A DNA stretch of 8,993 bases, taken from contig DNCV01000095.1 in assembly GCA_003484395.1 (NCBI GenBank), positions 1-8,993 of the forward strand. Reading direction: 5' to 3'. The DNA is from Dehalococcoidia bacterium (GTDB lineage: Bacteria > Chloroflexota > Dehalococcoidia > GIF9 > UBA5629). Under the pieces are notes generated by a model. That model worked only from the letters and a program-made list of their open reading frames with translations, did not search any database and was not told the origin of the DNA. Shown in pieces: positions 1 through 5,959 of this stretch. Every line of letters begins with the position of its first letter. Position 1 is the stretch's first letter. The position numbers were made by a program, and so were the translations under genes.

Positions 1-862
1 CCGCCTCATCGAAGACGACGGAAGCCGGGATATCGTAGATGCCGGGCGCTGCCTCTTCACCGTAGTGCGCCGGAAGCGGATGCATCAGGATCGCATCCTT
101 TTTACCTTTAGAGAGCAGCTCCATATTTACCTGGTAGCCGGCAAAATCCCTGCGGCGCTTCTCCGACTCCTCCTCCTGCCCCATGCTTGTCCAGACATCG
201 GTGTAGATGACGTCCGCATTCTTTACCGCCTCCTCCGGACTCTCAAGCTGGGTTACCGTGCTGCCGCTTTTTGCTCCGAATTCCTTTGCCCGCTGCATGA
301 AGGAATCCTGAAGCTGGTAACCTTTTGGCGAAGCCAGGATGCAGTGTATGCCGACGGCCGCTGCAGCTAGGATAAGGCTGTTCGCCACGTTGTTGGCATC
401 GCCGATATAGGCAAGAGTGATGCCTTTAAATTTCTTCTTATGTTCGTAGATAGTTAGTATATCGGCAAGAGCTTGGCAGGGATGTTCCGCGTCGGAGAGC
501 GCGTTGATAACGGGAATAGATGCGTATTTTGTCATTTCCTCCAGTGTCTTGTGGGAGAACGTTCTCGCAGCGATGCCGTTGACGAAACGGCTGAGCACAC
601 GCGTTACATCGGATACCGGTTCACGTTTCCCAAGCCCAACCTCGACAGGGGAAAGATACAGCCCGTGACCGCCGAGCTGTTGTATCGCAAGTTCGAAGCT
701 TACTCTCGTCCGCAGCGACGGCTTTTCGAAAACCAGCGCCAGCGCCTTGCCGGCGAGGATATTTGATCGCCCACTTCTTTTCATTTTCGCTGCTTTTTCG
801 AGGATGTCTGCAATCTCCGCAGCGGACATATCTGCAATCGATAATAAATGTTTTGATTTCAC
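1..862 (-). CDS. argF: Ornithine carbamoyltransferase, 5' part (cut by window edge)
   Basis: Transfers a carbamoyl group from carbamoyl phosphate to ornithine to give citrulline, in cytoplasmic arginine synthesis or catabolism. About 287 of the usual ~305-310 codons are visible; the C-terminus lies beyond position 1. Motifs in order: the carbamoyl-phosphate loop FEKPSLRTRVSFE (about residues 46-58), HPCQALAD (about 128-135), and the ornithine-side SMG loop in DVWTSMGQEEE. SMG separates it from aspartate carbamoyltransferase and from the N-acetyl/N-succinyl ornithine enzymes. The start is GTG at 862, chosen because GGAGG lies 7 nt upstream. The late motif reads MHPLPAHYGEE, where ornithine enzymes usually have HCLP, so the active-site Cys is Pro. 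It is divergent from polA. Family assignment is firm; the anabolic or catabolic role is not decided by the sequence. Confidence 0.96.
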   Translation of the reverse strand, partial: MKSKHLLSIADMSAAEIADILEKAAKMKRSGRSNILAGKALALVFEKPSLRTRVSFELAIQQLGGHGLYLSPVEVGLGKREPVSDVTRVLSRFVNGIAARTFSHKTLEEMTKYASIPVINALSDAEHPCQALADILTIYEHKKKFKGITLAYIGDANNVANSLILAAAAVGIHCILASPKGYQLQDSFMQRAKEFGAKSGSTVTQLESPEEAVKNADVIYTDVWTSMGQEEESEKRRRDFAGYQVNMELLSKGKKDAILMHPLPAHYGEEAAPGIYDIPASVVFDEA

Positions 863-918
863 GTGTGTTCCTCCGAACGAAATATCAGTATATCATATAC
901 CGCCATCTGGAGATACTA

Positions 919-949
919 TATAATGATACTATCTATAGTTTATGAGGGG
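919..949 (+). promoter_or_regulatory. Possible polA -10 box and ribosome binding site
   Basis: A perfect TATAAT lies at 919-924, but no good -35 hexamer is found 16-18 bp upstream. GAGGGG at 944-949 is the ribosome site that supports the ATG at 959 over the weaker in-frame ATG at 950. The octamer GATACTAT occurs twice around the -10 (912-919 and 925-932, 13 bp apart), so a regulator could sit here. Confidence 0.35.
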
Positions 950-958
950 ATGTGCTCG

Positions 959-3673
959 ATGACTGAGAATAAATCGTTGCTGCTGCTTATCGACGGCAAT
1001 GCCATTATCCACAGGGCGTTCCATGCATTGCCGCCGCTGACCGTTGTAAAGACAGGCGAGATGATCAATGGCGTGAAGGGATTCGCTGCCACTATCCTGA
1101 AAGTGCTCAAGGATATCAAGCCTTCATATTGGGCGATCGCTTTCGATCGCCCGTCTCCGACGTTCAGACAGGAGCTTTTCGATCAATATAAGGCGCAGCG
1201 TGCCAAAACGCCTCCTGAGCTTGTCAGCCAGATAGCCCGGGCGCACCAGGTTGCCGAAGCTTTTCATATCCCTGTCTTCGAAATCGATGGATATGAGGCC
1301 GATGATGTGCTTGGGACGTTGACGAAGCAGGCAGGCGGGAAGGGACTGAATGTTCTCATCGTTACCGGCGATAACGATATGTTTCAATTGATCTCTCCGG
1401 GAGTACGCGTATTGACGCCGGGACGGCCGGCAACTGAGTACGTTTCTTTCGATGAGGCTGCAGTTGAACAGAAATATGAGGTTAAGCCGTCGCAGCTCAT
1501 CGATCTCAAAGCGCTCGCGGGCGATCCATCGGACAATATACCCGGTGTGCCGGGGATAGGGAAAAAGACAGCAGCCAAGCTGTTACAGCAGTTCGGCAGC
1601 CTTGAAAACCTCTATGAGAATCTGTATGCCGTAGCGCCAGCCAGGATGCAAGACCTGCTGCAAACACATAAGGATGCGGCGTTTCAGGGTAAAAATCTGG
1701 TTACTATCGTGAAAGACGTTCCGATTACGCTTGACCTCGATAAATGTAAGCTTCAGAGTTATGATCGGGATGCTGTCGTGAAGCTGTTCCGTGAGCTTAG
1801 TTTCAATGAGATGCTGTTCCGTCTCCCCGATGCCGTTTCCAGTGAATCTGTTGTCGAACATGAATATGTATCCAACGGCGGGAGATATCATACTGTCACC
1901 AATGCTGCACAGCTTGATGCTCTTGCTGCCCGCATGGCTGCGGCATCCGAATTCGCCGTAGATACCGAAACATCGGGACAGCAGCCTCTTACAGCCGATC
2001 TTGTCGGCATCTCGATCTCGCTGAACGAAGGCGAGGCGTTTTATATTCCCGTCGGACATGAAGCATCGGGTGATATCGCTCAATTGCCTTTATCGCTGGT
2101 TAAACAGAAGCTCAGTTCGGCTATCGGAAGCGCGGCGTCTGCCAAAGTCGCACAAAACGGCAAATTTGATATGACGGTGTTGCAGATGGCAGGCATGCCT
2201 CTTCATAACCTTACGTTCGATACGATGATCGCCGCCTATCTTCTCGGCGATAAGCAGATCGGCCTGAAGGCGATGGCGTTCAACCGTCTCGGTATCGAGA
2301 TGACGCCGATTACCGATCTCATCGGTAAGGGGGCGAAGCAGCTATCGATGGCTCAGATAGATATCCACAGAGCCTCCGATTACGCCTGCGCCGATGCCGA
2401 TATAACGCTCAGATTAAAGAAACCGCTTGAGGCCGAGCTGCGTAAAGAAAATCTATGGGAGCTGTTCAACGATGTCGAGATGCCGCTTGTTCCCATACTG
2501 GCATCCATGGAACAAGAGGGCGTCACCCTCGACCTCGATTTGCTCGCAGAGCTTTCGCAAAGCCTTGGCGCGGATATCAAATACCACGAGGATAAAATTT
2601 ACGAGTGGGTGGGCCATGAGTTCAATATCAATTCTCCGCTTCAGCTCTCCCAGGTATTGTATGATCAATTGAAACTGCCCCGCCCCCGCAAGACGCAGAG
2701 CGGCTATTCTACCGAGGCTGCGGTTCTGGAGCACATGAGGGGATTGCATCCGGTTATCGAATTTCTGCTTCATTACCGCCAGCTGACGAAGTTGAAATCG
2801 ACATATGTCGATGCCTTGCCCGCACTGGTTAACTCTCGGACGGGTCGAATTCATACGACATTCAACCAGACAGGGACGACGACGGGAAGATTGTCTTCGA
2901 GCGACCCCAATTTGCAGAATATACCGGTTCGCGGTGATCTCGGCGGTAAAATTCGGCAGGCGATCATTGCCAGAAAAGGCTGGACTCTTCTCTCGGCCGA
3001 CTACTCGCAGATCGATTTAAGAGCGCTGGCTCATATCTCACAGGACAAGGCGCTGATTGAGACCTTCCTGCGTGACGACGATGTGCATACCTCCACGGCT
3101 GCCTTTATTTTTCATGTTCAGCCGGATCAGGTTAAGCCCGACATGCGCCGTGTTGCCAAGACAGTCAATTTCGGCGTTATTTACGGCATGAGCGGCTACG
3201 GGCTGGAACAGGCGACCGGTCTGAGCCGCGATGAGGCTACCCATTTCATTCAATCGTATTTTGATCGTTATCCCGGCGTAAAGGCGTATGTGGAGGCTAC
3301 CAAAAAACAGTTGCGGGAATGCGGTTACGTGCAGACGGTTATGGGCAGGCGGCGCTATATACCAGAGATCGGCTCTCCGAACAGGCAGGTGCAGGAATCG
3401 GCGGAGCGTATGGCGATCAATATGCCGGTGCAGGGCACTTCCGCCGACATCATAAAAGTTGCCATGATCAATCTCGATAAAGCGATGAAAGAGCAGCATG
3501 TGCAGAGCAAAATGATCCTGCAGGTGCATGACGAGCTGGTGTTCGATGTCGCTCCCGGCGAGAAGGAGCGTATGCGTGCTCTTGCCAACGAGATAATGCC
3601 GAACGCATTGAAGTTGAGCGTTCCTTTGAAGATAGACATAAAGATGGGCAAGAACTGGAACGAGATGAATTGA
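959..3673 (+). CDS. polA: DNA polymerase I with 5' nuclease, proofreading and polymerase domains
   Basis: 904 residues, normal length for full PolA; it works in Okazaki-fragment maturation and repair synthesis. The N-terminal 5' nuclease (about 1-290) shows LLLIDGNAIIHRAF, DGYEADDVLG, TGDNDMFQL and the helix-hairpin-helix GVPGIGKKTA. The 3'-5' exonuclease (about 320-500) keeps all metal ligands: D335/E337 (DTET), N400 and D404 (QNGKFD), Y475-x3-D479, so proofreading is predicted active. The polymerase domain has motif A DYSQIDLRALAH (D681), motif B RRVAKTVNFGVIYGMSGYG, and motif C QVHDELVFD (H857, D858, E859). The usual motif A is YSQIELR; here the steric-gate Glu is Asp686. The start at 959 is chosen from GAGGGG 9 nt upstream and family alignment; the open frame continues upstream only as non-homologous sequence. 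mutM follows after 1 bp. Confidence 0.99.
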   Translation: MTENKSLLLLIDGNAIIHRAFHALPPLTVVKTGEMINGVKGFAATILKVLKDIKPSYWAIAFDRPSPTFRQELFDQYKAQRAKTPPELVSQIARAHQVAEAFHIPVFEIDGYEADDVLGTLTKQAGGKGLNVLIVTGDNDMFQLISPGVRVLTPGRPATEYVSFDEAAVEQKYEVKPSQLIDLKALAGDPSDNIPGVPGIGKKTAAKLLQQFGSLENLYENLYAVAPARMQDLLQTHKDAAFQGKNLVTIVKDVPITLDLDKCKLQSYDRDAVVKLFRELSFNEMLFRLPDAVSSESVVEHEYVSNGGRYHTVTNAAQLDALAARMAAASEFAVDTETSGQQPLTADLVGISISLNEGEAFYIPVGHEASGDIAQLPLSLVKQKLSSAIGSAASAKVAQNGKFDMTVLQMAGMPLHNLTFDTMIAAYLLGDKQIGLKAMAFNRLGIEMTPITDLIGKGAKQLSMAQIDIHRASDYACADADITLRLKKPLEAELRKENLWELFNDVEMPLVPILASMEQEGVTLDLDLLAELSQSLGADIKYHEDKIYEWVGHEFNINSPLQLSQVLYDQLKLPRPRKTQSGYSTEAAVLEHMRGLHPVIEFLLHYRQLTKLKSTYVDALPALVNSRTGRIHTTFNQTGTTTGRLSSSDPNLQNIPVRGDLGGKIRQAIIARKGWTLLSADYSQIDLRALAHISQDKALIETFLRDDDVHTSTAAFIFHVQPDQVKPDMRRVAKTVNFGVIYGMSGYGLEQATGLSRDEATHFIQSYFDRYPGVKAYVEATKKQLRECGYVQTVMGRRRYIPEIGSPNRQVQESAERMAINMPVQGTSADIIKVAMINLDKAMKEQHVQSKMILQVHDELVFDVAPGEKERMRALANEIMPNALKLSVPLKIDIKMGKNWNEMN

Positions 3674-3674
3674 T

Positions 3675-4484
3675 ATGCCCGAGCTTCCCGAAGTAGAAAC
3701 TATTAAAAACGAACTTGCACCCTGTATTACCGGCAGACGGATCATTGCTGTTGAGCTGCCGGATACTTGGATCGTCAAAGAGCCTATCCCTGATGCTTTT
3801 ATTAAAAGCCTGACGGGAAGCACAATAAAAGAGATCGAACGTAGGGGAAAGTATCTCATCGTTCATCTGTCAAATCGAAAATATCTGATTATTCATCTTC
3901 GAATGACCGGTGCGTTGCTGTTCAACTGCCCGGACGACCGGTATGTTCGCGCCATCTTTCGTTTTGATGGCGGCGACAGGCTTGCTTTCTCCGACCGCAG
4001 GCGGCTTGGCGTTCTTCGCCTCGTATGTTCCATTCGCGATCTGAAAAACAAGCTGGGGCCGGAGCCGCTGGACAAAGGTTTCACTTCAAAAAAGCTGGCT
4101 GAGAAATTTAAGGGACGGAATGCGCCGATCAAAGCTGTACTTCTTGATCAGCAGGTCGTTGCCGGCGTCGGCAATATGTATGCCGATGAGCTCTTGTTCA
4201 TGGCGAAGATACATCCGTTGAGGAGAACGGACAGTCTCACCGAAAAAGAGATAAAAACAATTCATACTTCAATGCTTCGTGTCCTGAAATCGGCTATCGC
4301 CGGCAAAGGAGCCAGCGTTGATACGTATAAACGTCCCGATGGCAATGAAGGAACCGCTCATACGGAGTTTGCCGTTGCTCATCAGTTGGGAAAGCCCTGT
4401 CCCCGCTGCAGCACTCCGATACAACGATTAATGATCAGAAACCGCGGCAGCTACTACTGTCCGAGTTGCCAGAGACAATCCTAG
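3675..4484 (+). CDS. mutM: Formamidopyrimidine-DNA glycosylase (8-oxoguanine repair)
   Basis: Bifunctional glycosylase/AP lyase that removes 8-oxoguanine and formamidopyrimidines from DNA. The 269-residue length is typical. Visible elements: N-terminal PELPEVE with the catalytic Pro2 and Glu3; Lys59 in ERRGKYL; HLRMTG with the void-filling Met77; the helix-two-turn-helix region VAGVGNMYADELLF; and a C-terminal zinc finger with C242, C245, C262, C265 and the arginine finger in IRNRGSYYC. The usual DxRxFG loop reads DRRRLG, so the Phe wedge (position 111) is Leu. The ATG begins 1 bp after the polA stop (TGATATG), implying translational coupling in a polA-mutM operon. The usual downstream partner genes are absent; accessory DNA begins within about 100 bp. 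The Leu at the wedge could alter lesion search or specificity, which is inference. Confidence 0.98.
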   Translation: MPELPEVETIKNELAPCITGRRIIAVELPDTWIVKEPIPDAFIKSLTGSTIKEIERRGKYLIVHLSNRKYLIIHLRMTGALLFNCPDDRYVRAIFRFDGGDRLAFSDRRRLGVLRLVCSIRDLKNKLGPEPLDKGFTSKKLAEKFKGRNAPIKAVLLDQQVVAGVGNMYADELLFMAKIHPLRRTDSLTEKEIKTIHTSMLRVLKSAIAGKGASVDTYKRPDGNEGTAHTEFAVAHQLGKPCPRCSTPIQRLMIRNRGSYYCPSCQRQS

Positions 4485-4502
4485 TATCAAGGCAAAATCA
4501 TC

Positions 4503-4511
4503 TGCTATAAT
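4503..4511 (+). promoter_or_regulatory. Possible extended -10 promoter after mutM
   Basis: TGCTATAAT is a full extended -10 element. No clear -35 is present, as is common for extended -10 promoters. It would start transcription about 40 nt ahead of the AGGAGG at 4558-4563 and so serve the short TTG-start frame at 4571. Confidence 0.35.
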
Positions 4512-4570
4512 TTTATTGGCAATAACAGCTTATATCGGATGTCTTAGACTCAAGGCTAGGAGGCTAAAAT

Positions 4571-4633
4571 TTGGAAACAAAGAAGTTTATTTATCGCAAC
4601 TATCCCCTTGACACAATTAGGTTGGTGTGCTAG
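4571..4633 (+). CDS. Short 20-codon ORF with strong ribosome site, in frame with the next gene
   Basis: A TTG start at 4571 has a perfect AGGAGG (4558-4563) 7 nt upstream, better than the site of the gene that follows. The product begins METKKFIYRN and ends RLVC, then TAG at 4631. The frame is the same as that of the 79-residue gene starting 13 bp further on (4646-4571 = 75 = 25 codons). It may be a leader peptide, a genuine micro-protein, or the severed N-terminus of the following gene. I recognise no family. The last codons overlap a TTGACA promoter-like element, which could mean the coding reading is accidental. Confidence 0.35.
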   Translation: METKKFIYRNYPLDTIRLVC

Positions 4634-4641
4634 CGTATAAT
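4608..4641 (+). promoter_or_regulatory. Promoter-like TTGACA element before the 79-aa gene
   Basis: Perfect TTGACA at 4608-4613, then 17 bp ending in TGC, then TAGCGT (4631-4636). The extended TGn compensates for a weak -10. A perfect TATAAT at 4636-4641 is too far away (22 bp) to pair ideally. The layout matches the promoters at 6821-6849 and 8538-8566, which also have TTGACA-17-TGC directly before the -10. Confidence 0.45.
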
Positions 4642-4645
4642 TATA

Positions 4646-4885
4646 GTGGATAAAGATATAGTTTTAATAGAGTGGATGGACAGCAAGGGGTTGGAACGTT
4701 GGGAATATCTTGATGAAATAGAACCAATGCCCCCTTGCATTTGTCAATCAGTTGGTTTTATAATCGGCGACAATGACGACTATAAAACCCTAGCACTTGG
4801 CTTAAGCGAAAACCAAGTGCTAGGTCGTACAACCATTCCGTCAGGTTGTATCAGGACTATTAAGAAGCTGGTTACTTCTTCTTAG
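4646..4885 (+). CDS. Small phage/plasmid-type hypothetical protein (79 aa)
   Basis: GTG start at 4646; 79 residues, acidic N-terminal half. The pattern of W10 in IEWMDS, then W19, a central CQSVGFIIGDNDD, LALGLSE and a late TIPSGCIRTIKKL is one I associate from memory with a family of small uncharacterised phage and plasmid proteins; the function is unknown. No transmembrane segment or signal peptide is seen. There is no good ribosome site directly upstream, so translation may be leaderless from the promoter at 4608-4641 or coupled to the short frame at 4571-4633. Its 3' end overlaps the convergent 46-residue gene by 14 bp. It contains a perfect 12-bp inverted repeat (4789-4824). The start codon is the least certain part. 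Confidence 0.6.
   Translation: MDKDIVLIEWMDSKGLERWEYLDEIEPMPPCICQSVGFIIGDNDDYKTLALGLSENQVLGRTTIPSGCIRTIKKLVTSS
4789..4824 (-). terminator. Perfect 12-bp inverted repeat, probable terminator for the minus-strand series
   Basis: CCTAGCACTTGG (4789-4800) and its exact complement CCAAGTGCTAGG (4813-4824) surround a 12-nt loop. Read on the minus strand, the hairpin is followed by G and TTTT, and it lies 48 bp past the stop of the 46-residue gene, which fits an intrinsic terminator with a short U tract. On the plus strand no T run follows. The hairpin sits inside the plus-strand 79-residue gene, where it encodes LALGLSENQVLG. Confidence 0.6.
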
Positions 4886-5012
4886 TCTTATTTCTTGCCT
4901 GTGTCAAGGCTGATGCAGCAATACTTTTCTGTTGCTTTGTCGAGCTAGGATTACTTAGAATCCTGCTCGCTCTGGATGCAATTCTTGGCGAAGTGTGTTC
5001 GTTACGAGCCAA
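4872..5012 (-). CDS. 46-residue basic hypothetical protein, TTG start
   Basis: The start is TTG at 5012 with GAGGAGGTGA (5018-5027) at optimal spacing, one of the strongest ribosome sites in the window. The product begins MARNEHTSPRIASRASRIL and ends in a Lys/Arg-rich tail after SALTQARN. The layout (NxxTSPRxAxxASxxLxxPxS..KxxAxSALTQ) resembles, from memory, a widespread family of short uncharacterised prophage and plasmid proteins. It is basic, with no membrane segment. It is probably co-transcribed with the coiled-coil/winged-helix gene 32 bp upstream and converges with the plus-strand 79-residue gene by a 14-bp overlap. Function unknown. Confidence 0.75.
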   Translation of the reverse strand: MARNEHTSPRIASRASRILSNPSSTKQQKSIAASALTQARNKTKKK

Positions 5013-5044
5013 TTTTATCACCTCCTCTCCAACATATAATTAAC

Positions 5045-5458
5045 CTAACTAATTAGGCTTTGTTGAACATCGGTAAGTCTATATTCTCCTGGTTTTATCT
5101 TTGTGAATTTACCACTCCTATTTATAATCGTATATAGCATTGATAAAGCATTTTGCGCATTATGTATTAGTCCTGCCTTCATCATTATACGTTTAGCATC
5201 TGTTACCTTAATCCGATTGTTGTTTTTACCAGCTATAATCTTTAATGCCTCAACCATAGTTTTACCTTGAATTTCAATTACCAAACTATGATTTTCTATT
5301 AAGTTTGTCGGTTTTCCAACAATCAAATTCAATGTGGTTTCCACAGCTTCAAGTTGACTGTCCACATTGCCGAGTTGGTTTTGTAGTTCACCTTTTTGCT
5401 TTCTTAGTTTGCCTATGAGAGTGGTCAATTCATTCATAGTTGTTTCTCCGTTTGACAT
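5045..5458 (-). CDS. Coiled-coil plus winged-helix-like protein (137 aa)
   Basis: The start is ATG at 5458, because AGGAGG (5465-5470) lies 6 nt upstream; an open frame extends further but without a ribosome site. Residues 8-45 (MNELTTLIGKLRKQKGELQ onwards) form a heptad-like coiled coil. Residues about 68-130, from MVEALKII through AKRIMMKAGL to FTKIKPGEYRLT, look like a winged-helix fold of the HARE-HTH/restriction-linked type: helix, partner helix, and a wing ending in a GEYRL strand. A DNA- or RNA-binding, dimeric role is inferred only. It lies downstream of two tRNA genes on the same strand and upstream of the 46-residue gene, so it may be in one transcript with them. No close family is recognised with certainty. 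Confidence 0.75.
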   Translation of the reverse strand: MSNGETTMNELTTLIGKLRKQKGELQNQLGNVDSQLEAVETTLNLIVGKPTNLIENHSLVIEIQGKTMVEALKIIAGKNNNRIKVTDAKRIMMKAGLIHNAQNALSMLYTIINRSGKFTKIKPGEYRLTDVQQSLIS

Positions 5459-5559
5459 CTTAACCCTCCTATTTAATAATGCATCACCCTGTTGGTATAT
5501 GATATATAATACCTGCAAGTTGACATGTTACATATGATATACATTAGACTTAAAGCAAA

Positions 5560-5651
5560 CGGGCAGAAGGGGATTCGAACCCCTGGTTGGTGGTACGAGC
5601 ACCAACGGTGATTTTTAAGATCACTACAATAAGCCACTCTGTCACCTGCCC
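5560..5651 (-). tRNA. Type II tRNA, anticodon UAA (Leu codon UUA) on a serine-like body
   Basis: 92 nt including the discriminator. The acceptor GGGCAGG pairs with TCTGCCC (one G-U). The D arm has a 3-bp stem ACA/TGT with loop GAGTGGCTTAT. Anticodon stem GTGAT/ATCAC encloses loop CTTAAAA, giving anticodon UAA (5615-5617). A 7-bp long variable arm (GTTGGTG/CACCAAC) and T arm AGGGG-TTCGAAT-CCCCT follow. The discriminator is G and no CCA is encoded. The anticodon predicts leucine, but GGTGxCxGAGTGGCT, the 3-bp D stem and G73 are typical of bacterial tRNA-Ser; bacterial tRNA-Leu has A73 and a GGAATTGG-type D loop. Structure is certain enough; amino acid identity is open. Confidence 0.85.
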
Positions 5652-5659
5652 TATATAGG

Positions 5660-5731
5660 TGGAGGCGACCAGATTTGAACTGGCGACGCACGAATTAGAA
5701 GTTCGCCATTCTCCCTCTGAACTACGCCCCC
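5660..5731 (-). tRNA. tRNA-Arg, anticodon UCU
   Basis: 72 nt. The acceptor GGGGGCG pairs with CGCCTCC (one G-U); T8 A9 are present; the D arm is GTTC-AGAGGGA-GAAT; anticodon stem GCGAA/TTCGT encloses loop CTTCTAA, with anticodon UCU at 5697-5699 reading AGA. Variable loop GCGTC; T arm GCCAG-TTCAAAT-CTGGT; discriminator A followed by CCT, so CCA is not fully encoded. Eight nt separate it from the type II tRNA on the same strand. AGA and UUA codons are characteristic of AT-rich mobile genes, which fits a pair of accessory tRNAs carried by the element. The D arm resembles that of tRNA-Gly, but A73 and the anticodon favour arginine. Confidence 0.88.
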
Positions 5732-5746
5732 ACCCGTTGTATTAGG

Positions 5747-5776
5747 GGGTGGTAATGCTTCGCAGGCCTTCCACCC
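5747..5776 (-). other. Leader hairpin ahead of the tRNA pair
   Basis: GGGTGG at 5747-5752 and CCACCC at 5771-5776 form a 6-bp stem around an 18-nt loop between the likely tRNA promoter and the tRNA-Arg 5' end. The tRNA 5' end itself (GGGTGGGGGCG on the minus strand) could compete for the same CCACCC. Its role, if any, would be in tRNA 5' processing or read-out; this is inference. Confidence 0.3.
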
Positions 5777-5786
5777 ACCTAGTATT

Positions 5787-5795
5787 ATTATATCA
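5787..5795 (-). promoter_or_regulatory. Extended -10 promoter for the tRNA/protein series
   Basis: On the minus strand the sequence reads TGATATAAT, a full extended -10. A perfect TTGACA also exists (5800-5805), but only 7 bp away, too close to be its -35. The start point would be near 5780, about 50 nt ahead of tRNA-Arg. Confidence 0.4.
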
Positions 5796-5809
5796 TGTAT
5801 GTCAACACT

Positions 5810-5959
5810 ATGAGTAGAAATATAGTAAACAAAACAGAAACAAATATAGATACTGCTAAACAGCAGAGACCTTTAACTAAAGCAGATTTTGAAACTGTAC
5901 TTAAAGCTGCTACTAGACCTTTAACGAAGAAAGACGAGAAAGCATCTGCAAAAACATAG
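5810..5959 (+). CDS. 49-residue hypothetical protein with a repeated RPLTK motif
   Basis: ATG at 5810 (an in-frame ATG at 5795 is possible) to TAG at 5957. The product is lysine-rich and hydrophilic; it carries QRPLTKADFE and, 16 residues later, TRPLTKKDEK, both encoded by the same 11-mer AGACCTTTAAC (5867-5877, 5915-5925). The LTKxDFExxLKxxxRP layout resembles, from memory, short proteins often seen on prophages and plasmids; no function is known. No ribosome site is visible, which weakens the call. Its 3' end overlaps the convergent transposase 3' end by 47 bp, so the transposase either arrived beside it or the overlap is old. No other frame explains 5810-5912. Confidence 0.45.
   Translation: MSRNIVNKTETNIDTAKQQRPLTKADFETVLKAATRPLTKKDEKASAKT

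Noticed and set aside
65..766. Plus-strand frames of about 100 codons
   Set aside because: Shadows of argF, which is unambiguous on the minus strand.
3038..3859. 273-codon minus-strand frame opposite polA/mutM
   Set aside because: Antisense shadow of conserved PolA coding sequence, with no ribosome site and no family features; the same holds for other antisense frames in polA.
4631..4633. Suppression of the TAG by the nearby odd tRNA
   Set aside because: The tRNA anticodon is UAA, which pairs with UUA, not with UAG or UAA codons.
4608..4641. TTGACA with TATAAT as one promoter
   Set aside because: The two perfect hexamers are 22 bp apart, too far; the pairing with TGC-TAGCGT at 17 bp is preferred.
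5473..5691. 72-codon minus-strand frame
   Set aside because: It is the translation of the tRNA(UAA) gene and part of tRNA-Arg; both fold as complete tRNAs.
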